Source: Natronobeatus ordinarius | Lineage (GTDB): Archaea > Halobacteriota > Halobacteria > Halobacteriales > Natrialbaceae | Assembly (NCBI RefSeq): GCF_024362485.1 | Contig: NZ_CP101456.1 | Span: forward strand, 3,472,001-3,536,000 | DNA length: 64,000 nucleotides | Direction: 5' to 3' | In this document: piece after piece, positions 9,713 through 19,500 of the stretch | Layout: the number at the start of each line of letters is the position of its first letter | How positions within the stretch are numbered: the first letter of the stretch is position 1 | Translations under genes and position numbers: made by a program | Notes under the pieces: generated by a model | Database searches by the model: none | What the model saw: only the letters and a program-made list of their open reading frames with translations | What the model was told of the DNA's origin: nothing

Positions 9713-10071
9713 GCAGCAATGACGTCACGTAAGGCTTTCCGAACGCTCTCTTCTTCGAACGGTTTCGTTACGTACCCGTCCGCACCGGCTTTGACCGCGA
9801 GTTTCATCTTCTCACGCTGCCCGACGCTCGTACACATGATGACTCGTGAGCCCGGGTCGAGCTTTTTGATCGCCGCGGTCGCCTTGATGCCGTTACACTT
9901 GGGCATCACGATGTCCATCATCACGATATCGGGTTTCCGTTCTTTGTACAGCTTGACCGCTTCGGCCCCGTTAGACGCCTCTCCAACGATCTGGTACTCC
10001 TCTTCTAAGATCTGGCGGAGCAGGTTTCGCATAAAATGAGAGTCGTCTACGATGAGCACCCCTGTCGACAT
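9709..10071 (-). CDS. cheY: Chemotaxis response regulator CheY
   Basis: This single receiver domain (120 residues) has the acidic pair D9/D10 in VLIVDDS, phospho-Asp 53 in VMMDIVMP, the switch Thr in IMCTSVG and Lys 103 in VTKPFEE. It is the diffusible signal to the motor; archaeal CheY acts on the archaellum through adaptor proteins. It is the first gene of the tightly overlapping block cheY-cheB-cheA, with a TATA-type promoter about 40 nt ahead of its ATG. Confidence 0.97.
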   Translation of the reverse strand: MSTGVLIVDDSHFMRNLLRQILEEEYQIVGEASNGAEAVKLYKERKPDIVMMDIVMPKCNGIKATAAIKKLDPGSRVIMCTSVGQREKMKLAVKAGADGYVTKPFEEESVRKALRDVIAA

Positions 10072-10106
10072 TCAGTTGTACACCACAGACCGGTACAAAT
10101 ACAACT

Positions 10107-10114
10107 ACTATAAA
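10107..10114 (-). promoter_or_regulatory. TATA box of the cheY operon
   Basis: Read on the minus strand the element is ATTTATAG, about 37 nt before the cheY ATG, inside an AT-rich patch in otherwise GC-rich DNA. The spacing predicts a transcript start about 10-15 nt before the ATG. Confidence 0.5.
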
Positions 10115-10172
10115 TGCTGTCTCCCGGTTATCAGAGGTGATAAACGTGGAGTGAGCGCAGAACCGGTCGCCG

Positions 10173-10955
10173 TCAGCGCTGTCTGGACGCCACGAGCAAC
10201 CGTTCGACGTCGAGCAGTCCCGTCGTCTCGACTTCACCGACCTCCTCGGGCTGGCTGGTCTCGGTTCGTTGCTCTGCTGGCTCTGTGTCGTCGAACAGTT
10301 CGCCGACCTCGTCTCCCGACGCGTCGCCGCCGAGACCGAGCCGGCTTCCGAACGGGTCGGTCGACGTGTCCTGTTTGGGTTCGGCGTTACCTGCCCTCCC
10401 GGGGAGCAGATCGTCGATTCCGATCTCGGTTCCGGACTCTTTCACGACGGCCGCCACGAGCAACGGATGCTCGAGGACGCTTCGATCGATGTCCTCGACG
10501 GAGAACGGGACCTCCTCGAGCGAGCCCGACTCCAGCTCACGCTCCTCGAGGACGTTGCGTTCGGGTACCGATTCGACGCCCAGCACGTCGTCAACGCGGA
10601 CCGCGGCGGGCTGCTGGTCGGCTCTGGTCTCGAAGACGACGAGCCGCTGGTCGTCCGGTGTGCGCTCTGTCGTCGGGAAGTGAAGACGCAGATCGATCAC
10701 CGCCGTGATCACGCCACGAAGGTCCGTCACCCCTTCAATCGCTCGCGACGAGCGCGGCACTCGCGTCACGTCGGTCGGCGGATCAGTGATCGATTTGACG
10801 TCGTCGACGGCGAGCGCGAGCCGATGGTCGCCGAGTTCGACGAATACAAACCGCTCGTACTCCTCTTGCTCGTCGTCGCCATCGTCTCCCGGGTGCCGGT
10901 CGTCCGACTCACCGATACTGAGCCCGAGGAGCCTGTCGGGAATGTCCGAGGACAT
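10173..10955 (-). CDS. cheW: CheW-type coupling protein with variable extensions
   Basis: A CheW domain begins at about residue 34 (YERFVFVELGDHRLALAVDDV) and runs to about 165, with the strand pattern IEGVTDLRGVITAVIDLR typical of the transducer-kinase scaffold. The flanking parts are low-complexity and acidic, and the C-terminal tail resembles a linker (TETSQPEEVGEVETTG). It lies upstream of cheY on the same strand but is separated by about 100 nt containing a promoter, so it may be transcribed alone. It links transducers to CheA. At 260 residues it is longer than the usual 150. Confidence 0.88.
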   Translation of the reverse strand: MSSDIPDRLLGLSIGESDDRHPGDDGDDEQEEYERFVFVELGDHRLALAVDDVKSITDPPTDVTRVPRSSRAIEGVTDLRGVITAVIDLRLHFPTTERTPDDQRLVVFETRADQQPAAVRVDDVLGVESVPERNVLEERELESGSLEEVPFSVEDIDRSVLEHPLLVAAVVKESGTEIGIDDLLPGRAGNAEPKQDTSTDPFGSRLGLGGDASGDEVGELFDDTEPAEQRTETSQPEEVGEVETTGLLDVERLLVASRQR

Positions 10956-11063
10956 GTTCTCGTTCGTTACTTACATCGCATCGATAAAACGTTGACCCCC
11001 AGTGGCGAGCCACTCGAGCGTGCCGACAGCGTTATTTCCTGGCAGTTTCGACACTCAAGCAAG

Positions 11064-11516
11064 ATGACGACGGCTCCAGGTGCGGACGCCAACCGGCCAG
11101 ACCGACCGACGATGGTTCTGACGTTCTCTCTCGAGGAAACGCGATACTGCGTCGAGATCGAGCGCGTCGTGGCGGCCGTCGGCGTCGACGAGTACGACGT
11201 CCTCGAGGGGGCGGCCGATCCGTGGAACGCGGGCGAACTCACGCTCGACGGAGCGCCGGTTCGTGTCGTCGACCTCGCGCGGGCGTTCGGTTCCACCAGG
11301 ACGCCGGATCGCGTCGACGACCCCCACCTCCTCGTCTTCGAGTCGACCGACGAGGGCCGACGCTGTGGCTGGCTCGTCGACGACGTCGACGTCGCCCAGC
11401 CGGTCGATCCGTCGACGCTCGAGCGCTCGAGCGGCCACGTCCGATTCGTTCACGGGTGGGTCGAACTCGATGGTGAGCGACTCGTCTGGCTGAACGAAGC
11501 GGCGATAAACGGCTGA
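11064..11516 (+). CDS. Small CheW-like domain protein
   Basis: The frame is open far upstream, but the ATG at 11064 opens a compact 150-residue protein that is CheW-like throughout: VLTFSLEETRYCVEIERV, then ELTLDGAPVRVVDLARAFG and a final strand HGWVELDGERLVWLNE. The upstream part of the frame is the antisense of cheW and is not used. It is divergent from the cheW-cheY genes. It could be a second coupling protein or a stand-alone regulator; it lacks a kinase or receiver domain. Confidence 0.82.
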   Translation: MTTAPGADANRPDRPTMVLTFSLEETRYCVEIERVVAAVGVDEYDVLEGAADPWNAGELTLDGAPVRVVDLARAFGSTRTPDRVDDPHLLVFESTDEGRRCGWLVDDVDVAQPVDPSTLERSSGHVRFVHGWVELDGERLVWLNEAAING

Positions 11517-11617
11517 TCGAAGTTATCCACTGTTCTTTGACCGTAACGCGTGTGTCACCATTTTCTGACCGGCGGATCAGTTTCGTATTCCAATTATCCG
11601 AACGGTTGGACTTACGT

Positions 11618-11790
11618 CTACCGCGAACTGATCACCGATGGGAGTCTGAGAAGCAGGAAGCCCAGCATAATTCCGAAAAATAGGGTGAAAAAAGATATAT
11701 ACATGAGCGATTGTCCCGCTATCCAGTAAATCATCGTTATGATTGGCACCCCAATTAATCCTATTAGTAGCGTACGCTCTTGTGTAGCAC
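11618..11790 (-). pseudogene. C-terminal remnant of a membrane protein
   Basis: On the minus strand an open frame ending with TAG at 11618-11620 encodes a clearly hydrophobic stretch (LLIGLIGVPIITMIYWIAG, then SFFTLFFGIMLGFLLLRLPS), two predicted membrane helices and a short tail. It has no start codon of its own: upstream it runs straight into the end of the IS1595-type element near 11790. The sensible reading is the 3' end of a small membrane-protein gene cut by that insertion. Confidence 0.6.
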
Positions 11791-12752
11791 ATTGTTGATT
11801 TCAGAGCGTTGCTTTGATAGCCTGTTTGAGTGCGTCTCGTCCCAGTTTTCGATATAATTCTCGGCGGAGCTGGAACGCTCTGGGATACGGCGTCAGCTTG
11901 TCTTTGGAGACTCCTCGATGGGGCGAGAGCCACCGTCACGTCAGCGACGCGTGGCTCTCGTAGGTGTTGACGTGAACTTCCTCATCGGCGTATTCGTCGC
12001 CGTGGACGACGTATTTGCGGGTGAACGCGTCGTCCCCTTCGAGCGGTTTGAACGCTCGAAAGCCGTCGGTATAGACCGCGATCGACTCCTCTGTGCGGTC
12101 AGCAAGGAGGAGTCGAATTGTCGATTCGTCGGCGGCTTTCGCTGGGATCACGTACCGCTGTCTGGTCCCGCGATCAGCAAGAATGAATACAGGTGGCTTG
12201 TCGCCATCGTACGAACTTCGCCCACGCGTAGAGAGGCCACGCGAGCGCGACGGTCGATCGCGATCGCGGCCCTTCTTCCCGGCAGAGACGTACACTTCAT
12301 CGATTTCGACCGGTCCGACAAGATCGAGCGAAGGCGCATCGAGCGCTCTGGCGAAGGGCTCGATGCGCCGGTGCATCGTTTTGTGTGTTACCTCAATTTC
12401 ACACTGGAGTTGGCGGAGACTCGTGTTAAACCGGAGAAACGCGTAGATCGAAAACAACCAGCGGCGGAGTGCAACCTTCGAGTGGGCGAAGATCGTGCCA
12501 GTCTTGTTGTTGAATGTGCGGTCAAAATCCTTACAGAGATACCGCTGAAACTTTCTGTAGCTGCCGTTTCTGACCGTGTGGTCAGAACGGCAGCGAGGAC
12601 AGGTAACACCGTCACGCCAGCGAACCTGTTGCAGCAGGTCCGCTGCGACCGATTCTGAGCCAAACACATCCAGTGGAATCATTCGTGTCGGGCATCGCTG
12701 ACGCGGTGCCCTTGTCCTCTTCGACTCTGTAGCGACCGCTCAGTAGTGTCAA
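11790..12752 (-). mobile_element. IS1595-type insertion sequence
   Basis: The element is defined by its transposase and by imperfect inverted ends. ATTGTTGA near 11792 (plus strand) and the same octamer read inward from about 12752 (minus strand) are both followed within a few bases by a shared GAGCG. No convincing target duplication is visible at these limits, so the ends are approximate by about 10 bp. Confidence 0.6.
11801..12682 (-). pseudogene. IS1595-family transposase with an in-frame stop
   Basis: The protein begins MIPLDVFGSESVAADLLQQVRW. It has a zinc-ribbon start (CPRCRSDHTVRNG and YLCKDFDRTFN, second knuckle weakened) and the IS1595/ISXO2 catalytic core VGPVEIDEVYVSAGKKGRD ... 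AVYTDGFRAF. Translation stops at a TGA at 11936-11938 (codon 249). Reading through, the same frame continues with a typical transposase C-terminus (RWLSPHRGVSKDKLTPY ... LKQAIKATL) to a TGA at 11801. The TGA most likely replaced a CGA codon, because the surrounding residues read SLT-R-RWLS. The copy is probably inactive, since the truncated product lacks 44 C-terminal residues that carry the last conserved block. Confidence 0.85.
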
Positions 12753-12951
12753 CAATCTCCTACGGATGAGCGCACAACATCAAGAAGGCCGCAAAACAGG
12801 AAATTCCGCTCCCGTCATGCGATTAAACACGACCCTCTTAAGATGTTACCTCGTATTTCTGTAAAGGACTTCCTAATAGATTGATTTTAAGATACGAATA
12901 TTATATATAAATGGTAAGTTATAAAATATGGCCGTCCAAGGAATACGATAA

Positions 12952-13632
12952 TTATAGACCAAGTTCACACCCAACCGCCTCGACGAAGTCGCCGACGAAT
13001 TCGACGTACTGGTCGGCCGGGGCACGGTACCTGACGACCGCCGCGTCCGCATCCTGCACGATGTCGATATCTTCGGCGATCTCGACTGGGACCGCTGACT
13101 CGGTGCCTGATTGGTTCTTTTCAGCCGCCGTTCGGTCGAGGAGGGTCGTGGCCAGTTCGTCAACGAGCGTTTTGGCGAGGTCGACGTCGTGGGCCGTCAC
13201 GTTCACTTCCGCGACCCGGTCCGTCTTCTCCGCGAAGACGGCACCGTAGCTGAACGTAGTTCGGTCGCCCGAGTCAGGCCCTGGGCCTGTGCTCACGTCG
13301 ACGTCGTTCGGATGCACGAGGGCGAATCTGGTCGGGACCTCGATCGAACTCCGTTCGAACGTTCGCAGGAGATCACCCATAAGCGGGTCACCGTCGTGAT
13401 GCCACACGTCGATGATGGCTCGCGTCACGTCGGACGTTCCAACGGCGAATACAACGTCGCTGACCGCTGTCGCAGTCACCTCACCGACGGTGTACAGGGT
13501 GTGATTCGCATACTGTCTCGTTTCAGGCTTCACGTCATCCCAGCCGAGACGGGCGGGCAGGTCGTCCGCGTTCCAGTCGGCCCACACGATAGCGCCGACG
13601 CCCCCATCGGCATCGTCCGAGCCGACGATCAC
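12952..13632 (-). CDS. Hypothetical protein, cut off from its promoter by IS630
   Basis: I do not recognise this family. The frame runs upstream into the IS630 element, so residues before 13632 are IS sequence. The first usable start in native DNA is a GTG at 13632 (VIVGSDDADGG), giving 226 acidic residues. There is no signal peptide or membrane segment, and it has alternating strand-helix character (DVVFAVGTSDVTRAIIDVWHH; TTFSYGAVFAEKTD). Before the insertion this GTG would have overlapped the stop of the small gene now at 14677-15006 (TAGTG), so both were one operon. Whether it is still expressed is doubtful. Confidence 0.55.
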   Translation of the reverse strand: MIVGSDDADGGVGAIVWADWNADDLPARLGWDDVKPETRQYANHTLYTVGEVTATAVSDVVFAVGTSDVTRAIIDVWHHDGDPLMGDLLRTFERSSIEVPTRFALVHPNDVDVSTGPGPDSGDRTTFSYGAVFAEKTDRVAEVNVTAHDVDLAKTLVDELATTLLDRTAAEKNQSGTESAVPVEIAEDIDIVQDADAAVVRYRAPADQYVEFVGDFVEAVGCELGL

Positions 13633-13679
13633 TATAGTAACCGTTAGAATTTTCCGCCCAGATATTGTTACTGTAGTCA

Positions 13680-14204
13680 ATGGACCATCTCGACGAGATC
13701 TCCGTCGAAGAACTCCAAGACGCTCTCGACAGGGTTGAGGAGAACAAGCCGACACAGCGGTTACTAGCGGCGATCGCGTACAAAAACGGCGTTACGCAGA
13801 CCGAACTTGCAGAGTGGCACGACACCGGTCGAAGAACGATCTACAGCTGGCTCATGCGACTCGATACGGACGAACCGTTTGAGCAAGCCGTTTCTGATGC
13901 TCACCGCTCCGGAAGAAACCGGAAGCTCTCAGAAACACAGCAGGAAGAATTCGAACAAACCGTTCACGAACCTCCCAAGGAAGTCGGGATCGACGCGCCG
14001 GCGTGGACGCCGGCGCTCGTCCAGCAATATCTTGAGGAAACCTACGATGTCGAGTACTCAATCCCGAGCTGCCGGCGGTTACTCAAAGAAGCGGGATTGA
14101 GCTATCAAAAACCACGCCGTACAGCCGCCGAATCTGATGCTGACGAGCAAGAAACCTTCCGCGAAGAGTTCAAAAAAAGCGGCGGGAGATGGACGCCACA
14201 GTAG
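13680..14204 (+). CDS. IS630 transposase, first frame (DNA-binding part)
   Basis: The 174-residue product is the N-terminal half of an IS630 transposase: a helix-turn-helix (NGVTQTELAEWHDTGRRTIYSW), a second winged-helix-like part (WTPALVQQYLEETYDVEYS) and the start of the linker to the catalytic domain. A run of seven A (14172-14178) near the end, read TTC AAA AAA A, is a classic slippery site. A -1 shift there joins it to the next frame as EEFKKKRREMDATVVCIDQ, giving one full-length enzyme of about 330 residues. The unshifted product ends GGRWTPQ. Confidence 0.88.
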   Translation: MDHLDEISVEELQDALDRVEENKPTQRLLAAIAYKNGVTQTELAEWHDTGRRTIYSWLMRLDTDEPFEQAVSDAHRSGRNRKLSETQQEEFEQTVHEPPKEVGIDAPAWTPALVQQYLEETYDVEYSIPSCRRLLKEAGLSYQKPRRTAAESDADEQETFREEFKKSGGRWTPQ

Positions 14205-14680
14205 TCTGTATCGATCAGACCAAGAAATCCGTGCAAGTCGAGCCGCGTGCCGCGTGGTTTCCTCGCGGCACGCGGCCGGCCGTCGAATTATCCGGCCAAC
14301 GCGACTGGACGTGCCTGTTGGGCGCGATCACCGAAGACGGTGATCGCTTTTTCGCTCGATTCGAAGAGTACGTAACCGCCGAACACGCCAAACATTTCAT
14401 TCTTGCATTATGCGAAGAATTTGCAGATGATTTGCTCATCGTGCTGGATGGAGCGTCGTATTTCCAGGCGTCGGCCGTCACGGACCTGGCGGCCCGTGAC
14501 GACCTCGACTTCGTCACGTTACCGGCGTACTCGCCAGAGCTCAATCCTGTCGAGGAGTGCTGGAGACAACTCCAAGCCGCTCTCAGCAACCGTTTCTTTG
14601 AGTCACTCGACGATCTTACAACGGCGATTGATACAGCTCTTGACCAGATCTCTATACCAAAAGTGAGCAATTATTTCTAA
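14189..14680 (+). CDS. IS630 transposase, second frame (DDE catalytic part)
   Basis: The 163-residue frame overlaps the first by 16 nt. It holds the whole DDE core: first Asp in TVVCIDQTKK, second in LLIVLDGASYFQA and the Glu in LNPVEECWRQLQ. It is most likely translated by -1 frameshifting at the A7 run upstream rather than from its own ATG, as is usual for this family. No stop codon or missing catalytic residue is visible, so this copy is probably able to move and could mobilise the related MITEs near 52.6 kb. Confidence 0.88.
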   Translation: MDATVVCIDQTKKSVQVEPRAAWFPRGTRPAVELSGQRDWTCLLGAITEDGDRFFARFEEYVTAEHAKHFILALCEEFADDLLIVLDGASYFQASAVTDLAARDDLDFVTLPAYSPELNPVEECWRQLQAALSNRFFESLDDLTTAIDTALDQISIPKVSNYF

Positions 14681-15006
14681 TTTTTACTATAGCTTCGAAG
14701 CCGCTCTTGTTGTGCGTCCGTCAAGCTATGGCCGAAGTTCTCGTCAACATCCGCGAGGTTTCCGGTTTCCACTTCGCCAGGCGTTTCTGACTTGAAGTGC
14801 AGATCACCAAGCACTCGAAGCGGACGGCATATGTCCCACGAGATTTCGGTTTCATCCCCCGCTGATGGCACTCGGAATCCGAGTTCTTTAAGGAATGTAA
14901 CCGCGCGGTCCGTCACTTGGTATGTGCTTGGGCGGTTGTGGTCTGGGTGTGGCTTCCAGCGCACAATAATGCCTGCCTCCGTTGTCTTATTGCGTAGCGT
15001 TGCCAC
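14677..15006 (-). CDS. Small protein of unknown function, 3' end altered by IS630
   Basis: I do not recognise the family. The product has 109 residues from a GTG at 15006 and reads like a small winged-helix domain (WKPHPDHNRPSTYQVTDRAVTFLKELGF) followed by an acidic tail. A TATA-like TTAAATAT lies 20-27 nt upstream, fitting leaderless transcription. Without the IS the gene would end at a TAG right after LRS. The insertion adds four residues (YSKN) from the IS end. The insertion is therefore nearly silent for this protein but separates it from its operon partner at 12952-13632. Confidence 0.55.
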   Translation of the reverse strand: MATLRNKTTEAGIIVRWKPHPDHNRPSTYQVTDRAVTFLKELGFRVPSAGDETEISWDICRPLRVLGDLHFKSETPGEVETGNLADVDENFGHSLTDAQQERLRSYSKN

Positions 15007-15186
15007 AGCACAATAACATCAAAGATATTTAATAACTGTTTCGAATATCTATCGTTTTACAAGTTTCACGGCAGATGTGAGTGACGGCTATGGTGAATTG
15101 TCATATGTTCTCACACCAGTCACACTGTCGTAGTGAGATCGTATGTTCCCTGATTTTCAGTTGGTCTGTATCTATATCGGAAATTT

Positions 15187-16536
15187 TCATTCTACAGCTT
15201 CTTCGAGAATTGTTCTCAACTCTCGTTCCAATTCAGAAGTTTGGAGGATCGCGATTTCCCGATCGGATTGCTCCTCGAGTGACGCGGTCTCCTCCTCAAG
15301 ATCCTGAACCACCAGAAGCCCGTTCCACCCAGAGCCGAAGTAGTCTCCGTCCTCGTGGCCGAAGACGTACTCCTTGTTAACACGAAGGAACGCGAGGTAC
15401 TCGAGTGTCTCCTTAACACCCCGTCGAATCGTGTCCTCGTTGGTGCTGTTCTTCACCTCGACGATCAGGTACTCGTGCTCGTTCTCATCCTCCGAGATGA
15501 TCTCGAGGACGATGACGTCGGGACGACCGGTGTGGTTCCGGTAGTCTTTTTTGAAGTAGTTGCCGGCGACCTCTTGAGCAATGAGTTGCACCTGATCGGT
15601 TCGGGAAGGGTTGTCCTTGTCTTCGTCTGGGACGGCGACGAAGGAGAGGTCACGATCTCGAGCGGAGTTGTCGTGATAGAGGACGATCTCTTTGTCACCG
15701 TCGAAGCGGGCGACTTCCTGGCGGTCGGTCGCGATCGTCTTGAACTGCGGCTGACTCTCTCGGAGGTCCTCGAGTGTGGCCACGAAGCGGAACAGGACGA
15801 ATAGCTCGAACAGCGAGTCGGTGTCGTCCGGTGCGATGGCGGTTTGCTCGAGCAATCGCCGGATCTCCTCGGGCTCCCCTCGAAACAATCGCTGACGTGA
15901 TCTGAGTAGCGAGGCCGCATCTCGATACACTTCGTGGCGTGAATCGGCAGCCGTGGTCAGCATCCGCTCGGTCGGCTCGTACGTATCGGGATCGCGAATC
16001 CGTCGGACGTGGACGTTCCGCTCGACGATCCGTTGCAGTTCGTCGATCAGGTTCTCGCTTCCCTTCCAGGTCTCGCTCACCCAGTCGTAGTCCGCTCGAA
16101 GGTACTCTTCGGCCTCTCGAGTCGTCCGATGGATAACGGAGATGAGTCGCTTGAGAACGAGGTTCTCGGGGATATCGTAGTTCACCGAGCGGTTGTCGCA
16201 GACGAAAATTGAGTTGTCCTGTGGGTACTGTGAGTGGCGCTTCTTGATCGTCTCTCCCCAGTTGATCCGTCCGTCGACGGTCCCGCGTCTCGTACGGGAG
16301 GTCGTCCGGGTTTCGGTTCGGATGCTTCGCAGATGCTCCGGCAGCGTTCGGATGAACTCGACGACGTCGTCCTGGAGGATGAAATGGAGGTCGAGCAGGA
16401 GTTCGTACTCCTCGAAGCGCTCGTCTAGTTGCTCGGGTTTGATCGAGCGGGCAAGTTCTCGCTCCGGGAACGAGCCTCTCATCGCGTAGGCGAGGATATC
16501 CTCTGTGAGGTGCTCGAGGAGTTCGTCCCTATTCAT
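15187..16536 (-). CDS. PD-(D/E)XK nuclease, McrC-like partner
   Basis: The 449-residue protein has a helical N-terminus and a C-terminal nuclease core: acidic Asp in TGRPDVIVLEII (about residues 340-351) followed by EYLIVEVKNS (about 362-371), the D-(E)xK arrangement. It overlaps the McrB-like gene by 8 nt on the same strand, so it is almost certainly the cleaving subunit of that system, in the position of McrC. It is not a standard McrC by sequence; the N-terminal part (IRRLLEQTAIAPDDTDSLFELFVLFRF) resembles DUF2357/McrC-type linkers. It should cut DNA when the GTPase is bound to modified sites. Confidence 0.78.
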   Translation of the reverse strand: MNRDELLEHLTEDILAYAMRGSFPERELARSIKPEQLDERFEEYELLLDLHFILQDDVVEFIRTLPEHLRSIRTETRTTSRTRRGTVDGRINWGETIKKRHSQYPQDNSIFVCDNRSVNYDIPENLVLKRLISVIHRTTREAEEYLRADYDWVSETWKGSENLIDELQRIVERNVHVRRIRDPDTYEPTERMLTTAADSRHEVYRDAASLLRSRQRLFRGEPEEIRRLLEQTAIAPDDTDSLFELFVLFRFVATLEDLRESQPQFKTIATDRQEVARFDGDKEIVLYHDNSARDRDLSFVAVPDEDKDNPSRTDQVQLIAQEVAGNYFKKDYRNHTGRPDVIVLEIISEDENEHEYLIVEVKNSTNEDTIRRGVKETLEYLAFLRVNKEYVFGHEDGDYFGSGWNGLLVVQDLEEETASLEEQSDREIAILQTSELERELRTILEEAVE

Positions 16537-19500
16537 TCTGAGTGGAGAGGGGAACCTGGAGCATCTCTCGGGCTGCGCCCTCGAGGAGTACGGTGTCGAT
16601 ATCCGGAACGGCGGCGAGTTCCCTGACGATCGTCTTGCGTTTTGGAACCCCCTCTAACTGCGGGAATATGTAGCTGATGACCGCTTGGGTGAGGTGGTAT
16701 TTGAGGTCCTCGTCGGGATGGTGGCTGACGTATCGGAGGACGTCTTCGATGATCGCTGGCCCGATCGCCCGTTCATCGACTGCGGTATTCGCCGTTCGCC
16801 AGACGCGACCGACTGCGCCGGCTTCTCGACGCGTAATATCGAGCTCCCAGGCGTCCGCGTAGTCAAAGATGACATCCTCGACAGAATCGTCGGATTCCGT
16901 TGCCTCCGGGAGCGTCGGCGCTGGAACGCGCACGAATGCGAATCGACGCATGAACGCGTAACTCATCTCGTAGAGTGATGTCTTGTCGTAGGCGTTCATC
17001 GTCGCAAAGATCCGCCAGGAGTTGGGCACGACGTACTGGTTGCTGGCTGGCGTTCCGTCGACGTCCTCGTAGGTGGTCAGTTCGACTTCGTTCCCGTCGA
17101 CGGTATAGGGAAGCTGGACGGACTGGCCCGAGAGGAGCGTGAAGAGCTGGCCGAACGCTTTGTCGATGTCCGCACGATTGAGTTCGTCGATAACGAGCAG
17201 ATCGTTCGCCTGCGTGCCTGTTTGGGTGTTCTTGAGGCGGTTGAGAACGATTCCGGGTTTGAACGAGAGGTTGTCGTCCTCTGTGGACTCACTCGGCATG
17301 TATCCGCCGACGGTGTCGAACGTCGACCAGTCGGCAGTGGCCGTGGTCATCTCGAATCCCGAGTAGAGATATGGATGTGATTCCGTGAGGTGCTCACAGA
17401 CGCGTTCTGCGATTTCGGTTTTCCCTGTTCCTGGCGGGCCCGTGAGGAGGATGTGTTTTCCAGATCGGAGTGCCGTCGAGATCTGCTCGAGGATCTTCTC
17501 TCCGAGATCGTCTTCGAAGTGGAGGCCCTCGAGGATGTCCGTCGGAAGCGTACTCTGGAGTGGCTTGTGTGGGTTGATCGGTGAGACCTCGGTCAGGTCG
17601 TCGGCCATGGCGTCGAGGAGTGCCGTTGGACGGTCGTAATCTATGTTACCATCATCCGTGCGGAACGTTCCGGAACTCGACTGGACGGGGAATCCCGTTC
17701 CGGAAGCGGCCACACAGATCTGATTTGCCTCTTCGATCGGCAAGCAGTTTGCCGTCAGTGCGTCGAGTTCCTGCTCGAGTTCTGCAGTCTCTTTCTCCGA
17801 GGTTCCACGTGTGGTGTCAATCTGAGCGATATCGCTTGTGAGGAATAACCGCTCGAAACTCATGATCATCGAGTACTCCTTTCTACCGTGATGTTCGTCC
17901 AACCACCACGGGTCAGATTTCTCGAAGGTCTCGCCGATAATCCCTACTCCAATGACTCCACTGGGCTGATTCGTGAGTTCGGTATTCGATGGTTCGGCTC
18001 GAGAGTGCAGAAACGCGATGTCACCTTTCTCGAGGGTATTCCATCGATTTTCGTGGTCCGGCTCGAACGCAGCCGATGCGAACTCAACTGTCGTGAGCCA
18101 GTAATCCGGCGGCGCGGTGAACTTGTGGACCGTTGGCTCCGTGGTCTCGATCTGAGTCGCCAGTGGGTGATCCACGTTCGGTGATGATTCTGGTCGTTCG
18201 TCGGGTGTCGTGTAGCTGTCGGTCAGGACACTGTTCAATCGGGGTTGGCTGAGCGGTCCTGATAGGTCTAACTCGTCTTGGATGAGACGAACTCCACAGA
18301 GGAACAGCGTCTGAGCGGGTGTGAACGCATCGAGCGTTCCGATCCCGAGGTCATCGGCTTTCGCCTCTAACTCCGACTCGAGGCGTTCGTACACACGGCG
18401 GATCTGATCGAGTTTCGCGGCGGTGTCGGGGGAAACTTCATCCGACGGTAGGAATCCCGTGAGGGCGTCAGACCAGTCTTCGATGACGGTCCTGCCGATG
18501 CGGTTTTTCAACCACGGCTGCTCGTCTTCTGCGTGGGTTAGCCTCGAGCGGACGTCCTCGAGTGCGTGCTCGAGGGAATCGTACTCGGGGATGGTGTCGC
18601 TATTGTCGGGGTAGAGTTGCCGGCCCGTGATCTGGTTGATGAACTCCTCGACGGAGTCGTATTCGTCGTAGAAGCTCGAGTCGGTCCGATCGAAGTTGAT
18701 GGCACTGTAGGTGTCGTTCGGCCAGCCCTTGAAGCCTAACGTGGCCCAGAACTCCTCCTGGTTGAGTTCCGCTTCGTAGAGTGGCTCGAGGAAGAGGATG
18801 TGAGGGAAGATTTCATCGGTGACCTCGCCCCAGCCGACTGCGTCGGTGAATTTGGATGCTCTGTCGCGGTCCAACACCGTTGCGTGATTTACACGCGCGA
18901 CGATGGTGTACTCGCCGTCTCTCCGTCCGTTGCGATCGGCGAACAACAGGTAGTCGCCTTCGTCGGCGGCTTCGTCCTCCTGGTTCCCCCATACCCGAAG
19001 GGTGTCGTGTTCGATCGGAGGATCGTAGATCCCTTCCAGCTGCTCCCGTGGGACGCCCTCGAGTATCGTGCGATCGAAGTTCGTTCGAATCGGCCCATCG
19101 CCGGTCTTCACGGGGACCTGGTAGACAGTCGGATCAGTGAACTGGCTGAGGTCGGTGTTCGTCGAGTTGGAACCAGTGTCGAGTTTTGGCGTGGAGATGG
19201 GTGTGGAGCCGATGTCGACCGGGGAGAGTTTGAATCGAATCCCCTCTCGGAGGTTTCCTTCGGAGTCCGGGAGTTCCTCGAAGAAATGGCCGGCGTACAG
19301 ATACTGGCCAATGTACCGGACGCCCTCATCTTCCATCGTGAAGAAGTGGAGCTCGCGGCCTTCCTCGAGGTGGTTTCTGATCGTGCCGTTTCCACGTTTC
19401 ATCTCCATGTCGCCGACCTGTCCTTCACCAGTGTAGATCACTGTCCCGTCCGGACGGATCGCGTCTTGGTAGCCGTGGTCTTCGCCAGTGCCACCGCTGA

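Larger units (their letters stand above)
13635..14690 (+). mobile_element. IS630-family insertion sequence, complete
   Basis: The 1056-bp element has ends TAGTAACCGTTAGAA on the left and, read inward on the right, TAGTAAAAATTAGAA. It is flanked by TA at 13633-13634 and 14691-14692, the target duplication expected for this family. It carries a two-frame transposase and looks intact. Confidence 0.9.

Noticed and set aside
10269-11063. Upstream extension of the small CheW-like gene
   Set aside because: It is antisense to cheW and has no CheW-like content.
11577-11939. 120-residue minus-strand frame across the IS1595-type left end
   Set aside because: It reads the transposase tail and the membrane-protein remnant in the wrong frame.
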